A DNA stretch of 64,000 bases. Source: Chalciporus piperatus (lineage: Eukaryota; Basidiomycota; Agaricomycetes; Boletales; Boletaceae). Of the stretch, positions 10,848-19,320 are shown in pieces; within the stretch, counting starts at the first letter, position 1, and the number at the start of each line of letters is the position of its first letter. The translations under genes and the position numbers were made by a program. Where the stretch lies: contig JBBPTG010000023.1 of the NCBI GenBank assembly GCA_038093975.1, forward strand, positions 1 through 64,000. Reading direction: 5' to 3'. The notes under the pieces were generated by a model. That model had not been told where the DNA came from and did not search any database. It was given only the letters and a program-made list of their open reading frames with translations.

Positions 10848-10973
10848 GGTGATGTGCGGCACGACTACTCGATCATTGTCGATGTGACACAAAGTCACTC
10901 TGTTTGGCGACGCAAAGTAGACCAAACAAGCTCTGCAGTAAATCCGCGCGGCGGATTTAAATGCAAAGCACTG
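9781..10973 (-). mobile_element. Tc1/mariner-like DNA transposon
   Basis: It encodes an apparently intact transposase on the minus strand. The right end reads, outward on the minus strand, TA then CAGTGCTTTGCATTTAAATC at about 10972. The CAGTG terminus next to TA is typical of Tc1/mariner elements. The left end near 9782 shows only a diverged match (TAGTGTTGCCTTAAG), so the inverted repeats are imperfect or the left end was eroded. A perfect 8-bp-stem palindrome, AAATCCGCGCGGCGGATTT, lies just inside the right end (about 10939-10957). Confidence 0.65.
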
Positions 10974-11484
10974 TAATCTTGAACCGTTACGGATTTGCTT
11001 GAGAGCTATATTGTAAGCCATACCCCATTTCTCCCTTTCATCTGGGATCGTATCTTTGTGGTCCCTTTGAGACAAAACTTGAATCACACAGTTAGCATTT
11101 TCGAATTGCCATCATGGTCTCCCCTCTTGCAGCGTACCCTATAGGTTGCAGATCGGACATCGTGGAAGGGCATTCTGAAGCACGCTCGAGGCTTCGATAG
11201 GTCGGGGAGAGTGCGCAGTGAACCGAAAAGTAACCAGCTGTTCGAACTCGCTTCACACCATTCTCATTGGATTCTATGTTTCAGAGGCGAAGCGGTAGAC
11301 ACGTCTCACTAGTCAGCAATGACAAGCCGAGCGGTCACAAATCGCGATCGGAGCATGTTGCATCAAAGAAGAACAGTGCTACAACCACCCGAGACATATG
11401 GGAGGTATCGTACATCCTAGCAACTTGAATGAAGTCGAGAATCGACGAGACTGACACTAGTAACATTCACTTCTGCTCTCACTC

Positions 11485-11863
11485 TCAGGGGCAGCGAGCT
11501 CCACAAACTTTCACTCCTCCCTGTCACGCCAACAATGAGCATACGTCGCTCCTGCGTGAAACAAAATCAACCTACAGCATAGCAGCAAGCATCTTCACTG
11601 CGTTCGGTGATGGCTGCCTCGACGAAAGGCTCAGGCTCGCTGCCCGTGTAGCGGCGGCAGATGCCACCACAGACTTTCACACCGCCCTGTTGAAACAATC
11701 AGCGTCCGTCCCTTGAAGTTGGAGGCGCAGTATAACAAGAACTTGAACTTACGGCCTTGCAGCAGCCGTCTTCGCTGCGTTCGGTGACGACAACATCGGA
11801 GGCAGGGATAGCGATAGCGGATGCAACAAGAGTGCAAAGGACGGCGACGAAGGAGAAACGCAT
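11485..11863 (-). CDS. Small secreted cysteine-rich two-module protein (left copy)
   Basis: Three exons (11863-11753, 11686-11576, 11520-11485) encode 85 residues. A hydrophobic signal peptide (residues 1 to about 19, MRFSFVAVLCTLVASAIA) is followed by a short pro-stretch ending TER. Two modules come next: SEDGCC then GGVKVCGGIC, and SEDACC then GGVKVCGARC. Each has the pattern CC-x7-C-x3-C, and each is interrupted at the same place by a phase-0 intron. Exons 1 and 2 are both 111 nt. Arg-Arg after module 1 and Glu-Arg before both modules are possible protease sites. By eye the exons are identical to the right-arm copy. It matches no family I can name; a processed extracellular peptide is inference. 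Confidence 0.7.
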
Positions 11864-11948
11864 ATCGATAGAGTTCGAGTTCGAGAGAAGAAGACTTGGA
11901 CACAAGTAAGCTTCGAGTGCTTGTCGTTCTGAGCAGTCGCGGTAGGGT

Positions 11949-11955
11949 ATTTATA
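11949..11955 (-). promoter_or_regulatory. TATA box of the left peptide gene
   Basis: TATAAAT on the minus strand, about 85 nt upstream of the start codon at 11863. It is conserved in the right-arm copy. Confidence 0.6.
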
Positions 11956-12199
11956 CACCTCGTTATGTGGCAGTGGTCTGTGCGCGACGCTCGCTGATTG
12001 TGATGCAGATGCTTGTCTTCCATGCCCGGACCATGGTGAAGCGAGAGCCCCAACTAGTTCTGCTTCTGGCGCTAGGCTAAATTCGTTGATTTCTTTGTCT
12101 AGTAGGTTGGTCATTTCAAGTTGGACGCGAAGGTACGTGAGCGCGTCATGCCCCATGGAGAAGCAGCCCGAGTGAGAGCCACTAGTTGTGCTTCTGGAA

Positions 12200-12463
12200 C
12201 TAGCCTAAATTCGTCTTGATTTCTTTGTCCAGGTTGGTCAGTTCAAGTTGGACCTCTCGAGGTTGGACGCCAAAATAGAACTGAATATACAGCGTTCGAG
12301 TTCCTTTGGTTTGTAAGTACTTCAAGTTGTTCGCAAGCGTTTTCTGAATGACTCGGTTGACATTTTCGCCTGGCACAATACCGGTCCAGGCGAACCGATT
12401 TGCGGCAAGGGATACACAAGCTGGACAACCCCGGGCGGCCCTTCCTTGAGTATGAAGCACCAC
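12200..12463 (-). CDS. Unrecognised ORF in left arm (87 codons)
   Basis: The frame from 12463 (MVLHTQGRAARGC) ends in VQLELTNLDKEIKTNLG. A related segment, QLEMTNL(L)DKEINEF, lies about 100 nt downstream in the same direction, so the sequence encoding this tail is duplicated. The right-arm counterpart is at 17266-17529 with few changes. The composition looks protein-like, but no family is recognised. It may be the end of a decayed gene. An overlapping plus-strand frame (12400-12741) is also conserved between arms, so strand is uncertain. Confidence 0.3.
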   Translation of the reverse strand: MVLHTQGRAARGCPACVSLAANRFAWTGIVPGENVNRVIQKTLANNLKYLQTKGTRTLYIQFYFGVQPREVQLELTNLDKEIKTNLG

Positions 12464-13081
12464 TAAAGTGGTATGACAGAAAGAACTATGCCTTCCTCGT
12501 CAATCTCATCAGCGTCATGCTGATCCGGCGGTTACATAACGCCATCAGAAATTCCTGGACCCGGTTTACACTGCACAGGGTCGAGTCGATGCAGTGGGAT
12601 GCGACCCCGGGCCGAACTAGAACCGCAGAGCCCAACTTGAAGAAGGTAAACTCATCCATACCTGAAGCACAGGTGGCATCATACGCTGCAGCAGTCCATC
12701 TCCATGCCCCCCCTTCTCAACCCACCTCTAGCTGTCAATAACGTTTGCGCGCCGGCGGCGAGGAACGACAAGTGAGTCTCGATCACTGGTAGCAACTGCG
12801 ACGTCGTTCGCAGCTGCCACGCGCATAGACCATGAGGGTGTGTGGACAATCTTGAGGTTCATAATGTCTTCAAGTGTTGACCTCTGAGTGATATGAGGTC
12901 TGGCGGCGTTCTTTGGTACACTTAGTTCACAAGAGTAGCACAAGTGGGGGTGTGTAGGACTTTCAGACGTCAGTTCTTGGGTTCCCTGAATAGTCCTTAT
13001 GATACATCACAAGTGCTTCAAGTGTGCGTCCAGTGAGCATGGATGGAATAGTACAATAAGCAAATGACAACCTCCGCAAAA

Positions 13082-14221
13082 TCAGGTAAGTCGAATGATG
13101 AAAACCATAAAGATGAAAGCAATAAGTACGACGATGACGCTCATTATCACCAGACAGGTTGTCCCTCCACTTTTTCCTCTGAAATCCCGGAGCCGGAGCC
13201 TCTCCCTCTTCATAAACTCAAAATTGCCATCCAGTTTCTCCTGCATCGTCTCTATCACGGTCTTGTCCTTTTCTAGAGACTCGGAGAAATGAGTGGCGTT
13301 TCTGCGCAGTTGCGTGGCCATCAATGCCAGCTGTTCGGAGAGCTCTTCTTGCAGCGCGCGAGAGTTCTGGAGGATCGTTGGTGTGGCAGTGATATTCGAA
13401 GAGGAAGGTGGAGCCAATGAGGGTCCCGCGGATGCGTTAGACGTGCTCTGAGACGGCCGTGGTTCTGGCACGGTTGGCGACGAGGGTATCAGGTCCTTTA
13501 CATCAGAGAGTGGTGGTGAGAGGCTGCTCTCGGCTGGGATGAGGGCAGCTTCGACGTGTGGGCTTTTGGGTTCAGGGGCTGTTTGGGGGGCGAAAGATTT
13601 GACAGGCGGGGGACGTATCGACTGGAGGAGGGGCTTCGGTCGTCGGACTGGAGGTGCTACTTGCTGCATGGACGGTCAATGTCATTTCGCAAGAGTTGTG
13701 GCAGACAAGAGTACCTGGTCTACTTGGAGCATGTAACCCTCCAGATTTTCCAGCGTCGTTTTGAAATGCTGGTAGCGTCGTTCTTCAGCCCTGTAATAAG
13801 TTAAGTTATGGATTCAGATACCACGGCAGGTGGATACACGCACGGGCTGGGGTCAACATTGTCAAGTTCGACATTCTTCAACAACAACCGGGCATGTCGG
13901 ATTTCCTGAACGAAACATTTTGCGGTCAATTTCGACCAACCGGAGAGGAGATACACCAACCTGCAGCGTAGCTTGTGCTTTAATCCATGTGTCCCGCTTT
14001 GGAGGGTTGCTCTTCGTCCAGTCGTCCTCTTGAATGGACTGCTCAAGGCGTTTCATGAGCCTTGGTAGGTTAATCCTGTTGTGAAGCATCTGCTCGTCAG
14101 TTCGCATGTCGAGCAAGTCGTATGGGTCGTGTTCAAGCTGTGTCCGTAGAGCTAGAGGTTGGCGGACCGGACCTGTTGGCGGATGGGAGTAAACTTCCTG
14201 ATTTGGATGTGTTAGCATCAT
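13082..14221 (-). CDS. USE1: USE1-like SNARE (ER, Golgi-to-ER retrograde fusion)
   Basis: USE1 is the unconventional t-SNARE of the endoplasmic reticulum that pairs with Sec20/Ufe1-type SNAREs. Four exons join in frame: 14221-13961, 13905-13844, 13790-13715 and 13663-13082 (326 residues). The N-terminal part has INLPRLMKRLEQ and ARLLLKNVEL, the conserved helical segment of the family. A Pro/Ser-rich linker follows, then the SNARE-like helix (LQEELSEQLALMATQLRRNA to about FMKRERLRLRDF), and a C-terminal membrane anchor (VIMSVIVVLIAFIFMVFII) ending two to three residues from the C-terminus. The start is uncertain: another ATG lies upstream at about 14283 in a different frame. It is head-to-head with API5. 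The last codons are duplicated in the right inverted-repeat arm. Confidence 0.85.
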
Positions 14222-14318
14222 CGATCTTTGCAGCTGTCAAGTTGTTGTTGTCCTGAACGGTTACTTCCCTTTGCCTGCTCATATCCAGCCCACCTCGGTC
14301 TTAGCGAGAACATCGAGT
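14222..14318. promoter_or_regulatory. Very short shared USE1/API5 promoter
   Basis: Only 97 bp separate the divergent start codons of USE1 (14221, minus) and API5 (14319, plus). Any promoter must be bidirectional, and the 5' UTRs must be very short or overlap the other gene. No TATA box is seen. Confidence 0.6.
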
Positions 14319-16492
14319 ATGGCGTCTTCGAGCGTACATGAACAACTCAAGCGTATCAAGTCTACGGTCGAGCGGGCGACTACACACGGGGCGGGACGTG
14401 CGGTAAGGTCTCAATATGACTGAAACAAGCGCTTGAACCTGACCTACTCGCCGTGCAAAGCGAAGAGAGGCATTCCAAGAGTTGATAGCACTCACACATT
14501 CGCCTCACCCGTCTCTCAAATCGTATGCTGCTGGCAACATACATATCTTCTTCAACGACTTCCCAGACCTAGAAGAGGACGCTATTAATGCCGTTTACGA
14601 TCTCTGTGAGGACCAGGACTCAAATGTGTGGTGTACGGACTCGGCGGATCAGACTTTCACTCACATTCCTGCAATAGGTTCGTACGGATGGTTACCAAGC
14701 CGTCACACAGGTTTCTTCCGTGCAACGCAGATTGGTCAAAAGGAATGCCGACGTACTTGTTCAACTCCTCCAAAGCGGTAAGTTCCGGCTCATAACCCAA
14801 GTCATGGATCATATCGTTTCCGCTTGATAATTCTCACTGGAACGCGCCCCTTGCTCTCCGTAGACGAGCCAGAAGAAGTGGCAGTGGTGAAAGTGGCCCT
14901 CCTCAAACACCTCGATATGGATCCTCCAGTAACTCTAGGCGTGTTATGCGACCAGATTGTTCCACCCGAAGAAGATCTTGATGATGAGACAAGAGAACGA
15001 TTACGTTCGCTCGTATTGTCTTTCTTAGCAACAGCCGCAATGAGCGCGATACAAAAATACACCGACCCCCCGGGCTCAGATGCAGAACAAATTCTCGTCA
15101 ACTCACTCCTCCTAGTACGTAGGACTGAATGCGTATAATTTGCACGCTCTCATGTCACGTAGTCTATGACCAGGCTAGGCACACACGATGTCGATGTCAT
15201 CGTGAAGGATATACTTTCACGTTTACCACGCTATCGAGACGGCGCCGAAGGCGACGAGTTACTTCAAGTGATTCTTGCAAAGGCTTCTGCGTTACTTCAA
15301 ACGCGATCTAACGACCCAGAACAACTGAAGATCGCGCTCCGTTATCTATCTCTGGCCCAAATGGTTACTGTTGATTTGCACGCCGCGCCGTCAATCAAAC
15401 TAGTTCAATTTTACGTTAGTACTCTGACCCGGAAAATGGCTCTTCAGAAATTCTTACCGGAGGACCGAATTCGAGTCATCGCTTGGATTATGGACGCACT
15501 ATTCGTGAGTGAAGCCGAGACTAGCCTTCAGGCACCGCAAATTGCGCAACTTCGAAGACAATTGGTTGAAGCCAGTTCGATTCTCTTGGAGGTTCGTCCG
15601 CATTAGAAGCTCTGATTCCCTTTGAAATAATCTTCGCAGGTGCTTTTCGATACCAAACTCTATACAGACACCCTCTGGCGCGTGGTGAAGAATCTTCTCC
15701 GTATTGTCACAACTGTACGTCCCTCTCACATAACAATAAAGGGTGAAATAACTCTTCGCAGCGCAAAGAGCTTGAAAACTGGATAACACCACCATACCTG
15801 GTTACTTCCATCTCTAAATTCCAAGTTTTGGTACATGGACAACCTCAAGAGGACATCAGCGAAATCGAAGGCCTAATAAGGGTTCGCAGTGGACCGCTTT
15901 ACCCTTTTCCATTGACGCCCGACGCCTTTTTTCTTGGTTTGAGCAGTCGCTAGCTGGAGAGCAACCGTCGTCGTCTCAAGGGCCCATTCAAGGGGTGAAG
16001 ACCACGGTGAAGAATGGGGGTTCTTTAGAACGACCAGCTCACCTACCGGCGCGACCCATTGGCAGTCCACCACCAATCGCGGCATTCACGAGCAGGCCTT
16101 CATCAAGACTAGCAATACAACAAGCACCCATGCGAGACGCTACGCCGCGGAACTATAACGCCTCAAACGTACCAATGTCTCCCAAGCGGTCGAGTAGTTC
16201 AGAAGATACCAGCCGATCCAAGAGGGTAAAGATGGATTCGAGAGGACAAGATGTCCCGACGCCGTCGTTACTTAGTCGAATCGCTGATGCTGGAGACACT
16301 AGCTCGGACCATTCAGGAAGGAGGCGGAAAAAGCGATCTGGCAAAGAGTTGTCGCCTGAGCCTGATCGAGTTTTATCGACGGGCTATAGCATCAAAGGCG
16401 CCGCTAGCGCACTGAGGAACGGGGAGGGCACGGTGTCTTCTTCGTTGCTTCGTAGGCTGAGTGGTGATGAGACGGATGGTGATAATGACTAG
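14319..16492 (+). CDS. API5: API5 (apoptosis inhibitor 5 / AAC-11) family protein
   Basis: A nuclear HEAT/ARM-repeat protein that suppresses apoptosis in animals; its fungal role is little known. Eight exons join in frame: 14319-14402, 14461-14625, 14678-14777, 14864-15114, 15163-15591, 15640-15714, 15762-15881 and 15947-16492 (589 residues; animal API5 is a little over 500). Diagnostic text includes FFNDFPDLEEDAINAVYDLC, GYQAVTQVSSVQRRLVKRNA and DVLVQLLQS, then DEPEEV with following helical repeats. The C-terminal ~200 residues are Ser/Arg/Lys-rich with KRSSSSEDTSRSKRVK and RRRKKR, likely nuclear localisation signals, as in API5 tails. The donor after exon 2 (GTGTGG) is weak, but splicing there restores the conserved text. 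It is divergent from USE1 and flanked downstream by the right inverted-repeat arm. Confidence 0.88.
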
Positions 16493-16507
16493 TAGGATAT
16501 CTGTATC

Positions 16508-16630
16508 GTGTGAGGACCAATCAAAGGACTGTTCAGGGAACTCAAGAACTGACGTCTGAAAGTCCTGCCCGCTTGGTCTGAAAAGCGTACCAGGGAACGC
16601 CGCCAGACCTCATATCACTCAGAGGTCAAC
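16508..16630 (+). repeat. Partial direct duplicate of arm sequence downstream of API5
   Basis: This stretch (GGACTGTTCAGGGAACTCAA and onward) resembles 16741-16870 further into the right arm in the same direction. It is a diverged partial duplicate placed between the API5 stop and the USE1 3'-end fragment. Confidence 0.6.
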
Positions 16631-16657
16631 TTATGGTTTTCATTATTCGACTTACCT
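16631..16657 (+). pseudogene. Transplanted 3' end of USE1
   Basis: This reads as the last codons of USE1 (MVFIIRLT and stop) with one silent-looking change, followed by the same downstream flank TTTTGCGGAGGTTGTCATTT. No other part of USE1 is here. It marks the inner edge of the right arm and shows that this arm was copied from the USE1-linked left side. Confidence 0.75.
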
Positions 16658-17265
16658 GATTTTGCGGAGGTTGTCATTTGCTTATTGTACTATTCCATCC
16701 ATGCTCACTGGACGCACACTTGAAGCACTTGTAATGTATCATAAGGACCATTCAGGGAACCCAAGAACTGACGTCTGAAAGTCCTACACACCCCCACTTG
16801 TGCTACTCTTGTGAACTAAGTGTACCAAAGAACGCCGCCAGACTTGCTGATACCTCATATCAAACAGGGGTCAACACTTGAAGACATTCTGAACCTCAAG
16901 AGTCAAGATTGCCCACACACCCCCATGGTCTATGCGCGTGGCAGCTGCGAACGACGTCGCAGTTGCTACCAGTGATCGAGACTCACTTGTCGTTCCTCGC
17001 CGCCGGCGCGCAAACGTTATTGACAGCTAGAGGTGGATTGAGAAGGGAGGGGCATGGAGATGGACTGCTGCAGCGTATGATGCCACCTGTGCTTCAGGTA
17101 TGGATGAGTTTACCTTCTTCAAGTTGGGCTCTGCGGTTCTAGTTCGGCCCGGGGTCGCATCCCACTGCATCGACTCGACCCTGTGCAGTGTAAACCGGGT
17201 CCAGGAATTTCTGATGGTATTATGTAACCGCCGGATCAGCATGACGCTGATGAGATACCACTTTA

Positions 17266-17529
17266 GTGCTGCTTCATACTCAAGGAAGGGCCGCCCGGGG
17301 TTGTGCAGCTTGTGTATCCCTTGCCGCAAATCGGTTCGCCTGGACCGGTATTGTGCCAGGCGAAAATGTCAACCGAGTCATTCAGAAAACGCTTGCGAAC
17401 AACTTGAAGTACTTACAAACCAAAGGAACTCGAACGCTGTATATTCAGTTCTATTTTGGCGTCCAACCTCGAGAGGTCCAACTTGAACTGACCAACCTGG
17501 ACAAAGAAATCAAGACGAATTTAGGCTAG
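17266..17529 (+). CDS. Unrecognised ORF in right arm (87 codons)
   Basis: This is the counterpart of the left-arm ORF at 12200-12463, with two substitutions in the first residues (MLLHTQGRAARGCAAC). It ends VQLELTNLDKEIKTNLG and is followed by a near-repeat of that text about 75 nt downstream. It is not recognised. It may be the remnant of a gene carried with the duplicated segment. Confidence 0.3.
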   Translation: MLLHTQGRAARGCAACVSLAANRFAWTGIVPGENVNRVIQKTLANNLKYLQTKGTRTLYIQFYFGVQPREVQLELTNLDKEIKTNLG

Positions 17530-17783
17530 TTCCAGAAGCACAACTAGTGGCTCTCACTCGGGCTGCTTCTCCATGGGGCATGACGCGCTCACGTACCTTC
17601 GCGTCCAACTTGAAATGACCAACCTAGACAAAGAAATCAACGAATTTAGCCTAGCGCCAGAAGCAGAACTAGTTGGGGCTCTCGCTTCACCATGGTCCGG
17701 GCATGGAAGACAAGCATCTGCTTGAAGTAAGTGCATCACAATCAGCGAGCGTCGCCCACAGACCACTGCCACATAACGAGGTG

Positions 17784-17790
17784 TATAAAT
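17784..17790 (+). promoter_or_regulatory. TATA box of the right peptide gene
   Basis: TATAAAT, 86 nt upstream of the start codon at 17876. Confidence 0.65.
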
Positions 17791-17875
17791 ACCCTACCGC
17801 GACTGCTCAGAACGACAAGCACTCGAAGCTTACTTGTGTCCAAGTCTTCTTCTCTCGAACTCGAACTCTATCGAT

Positions 17876-18254
17876 ATGCGTTTCTCCTTCGTCGCCGTCC
17901 TTTGCACTCTTGTTGCATCCGCTATCGCTATCCCTGCCTCCGATGTTGTCGTCACCGAACGCAGCGAAGACGGCTGCTGCAAGGCCGTAAGTTCAAGTTC
18001 TTGTTATACTGCGCCTCCAACTTCAAGGGACGGACGCTGATTGTTTCAACAGGGCGGTGTGAAAGTCTGTGGTGGCATCTGCCGCCGCTACACGGGCAGC
18101 GAGCCTGAGCCTTTCGTCGAGGCAGCCATCACCGAACGCAGTGAAGATGCTTGCTGCTATGCTGTAGGTTGATTTTGTTTCACGCAGGAGCGACGTATGC
18201 TCATTGTTGGCGTGACAGGGAGGAGTGAAAGTTTGTGGAGCTCGCTGCCCCTGA
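17876..18254 (+). CDS. Small secreted cysteine-rich two-module protein (right copy)
   Basis: Exons 17876-17986 (111 nt), 18053-18163 (111 nt) and 18219-18254 encode 85 residues identical by eye to the left-arm gene. Signal peptide at residues 1 to about 19. Module 1 lies at about residues 30-47 and module 2 at about 67-85; both have CC-x7-C-x3-C, so eight cysteines could form four disulfides. Both introns are phase 0 and fall after CC-x-Ala, so each module is split identically, which points to duplication of an exon unit. Arg-Arg after module 1 is a possible Kex2-type site. The introns are short (66 and 55 nt) with canonical ends. The CC-C-C spacing resembles short disulfide-rich peptides in general but supports no named family. 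Confidence 0.72.
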
Positions 18255-18843
18255 GAGTGAGAGCAGAAGTGAATGTTACTAGTGTCAGTCTCGTCGATTC
18301 TCGACTTCATTCAAGTTGCTAGGATGTACGATACCTCCCATATGTCTCGGGTGGTTGTAGCACTGTTCTTCTTTGATGCAACATGCTCCGATCGCGATTT
18401 GTGACCGCTCGGCTTGTCATTGCTGACTAGTGAGACATATCTACCGCTTCGCCTCTGAAACATAGAATCCAATGAGAATGGTGTGAAGCGAGCTCGAACA
18501 GCTGGTTACTTTTCGGTTCACTGCGCACTCTCCCCGACCTATCGAAGCCTCGAGCACGCTCGAGGATACCCTTCCACGATATCCGATCTGCAGCCTATAG
18601 GGTTTGGCTCGATAATGCTGCAAGAGGGGAGAACATGAGCGCCAAGTGTAAGCGATCACATGCACATGCCAGCATTCGAAAAAGCTAACTGCGTATTCAA
18701 GTTTTGTCTCAGCTCGCGGCATTGAAGGGACAGGGACCACGAAAATACTATCCCATTTCCCTCCCACATGGAAGGAGAAATGGGCTAAAGCTTACAAGTG
18801 TAGCTCTCGAACAAACGCGTAGCCTATGGTTCAAGATTTAGTC

Positions 18844-19320
18844 GAGAGGACGACCGCAGGTAATTGGCGGTATGGTAGTAGCCGAAACGAAGTGATACAT
18901 TCACTGGTGGGAAACCGGAAAACGAGAATCATTGCGATGGATAATCGATGACGTCGAATCGCTGAGAAGGGAGGGCAGAGAGCACTGGGCGTGGCAACAA
19001 TCACGATGAAGATATCCTCGAACCTTTCTTCGCGGTCAGCACTCGAAAGTGAATAGTCATTATACTTGGTCCAATTAAATTGTCCAGCTACGTACTGAAA
19101 GTCCTGAAAATGGTAGCAAAAAAAAACAGGATATGCAACGATATAGGTACTAAATACGAGGGTGCATGAGGGATCATCAATCATCGATCATCGATCATCA
19201 AGTCCGAACGACAAAGTGTCCAAATGAGTAAAGTCAGATGCCTAGCGTAAGCTGAGAGTCCCGAGAGTGTTGAGTGCGAGCAAGTACATTTTGAAATGAG
19301 CGTCCGCCAACGACAGTGGT
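18844..19320. other. Intergenic, 3' flank of chitin synthase
   Basis: I see no gene. A short run of ATCATCGATC words lies at about 19177-19200. The rest has no recognisable feature. Confidence 0.5.

Larger units (their letters stand above)
10974..13111. repeat. Left arm of the ~2.1-kb inverted duplication
   Basis: This arm is repeated in opposite orientation at about 16631-18843. It extends from the TA at the Tc1 element end to the last codons of USE1. It carries one cysteine-rich peptide gene and unrecognised ORFs. Inner and central parts are nearly identical to the other arm. The outer ~300 bp is clearly diverged with several indels. Confidence 0.85.
16631..18843. repeat. Right arm of the ~2.1-kb inverted duplication
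   Basis: This is the inverted copy of 10974-13111. It starts within the USE1 3'-end fragment and ends near GGTTCAAGATTTAG at about 18843. Compared with the left arm it has a 30-bp in-frame deletion in a shared ORF and small insertions. The peptide-gene region is identical by eye. Confidence 0.85.

Noticed and set aside
10848..11087. Extension of the transposase frame to 11087
   Set aside because: This stretch belongs partly to the inverted-repeat arm shared with 18500-18843; the transposase homology starts at the Met at 10847.
11429..11716. 95-codon plus-strand frame, identical at 18023-18310 on the minus strand
   Set aside because: It is antisense to the spliced cysteine-rich peptide gene and is identical only because the arms are identical.
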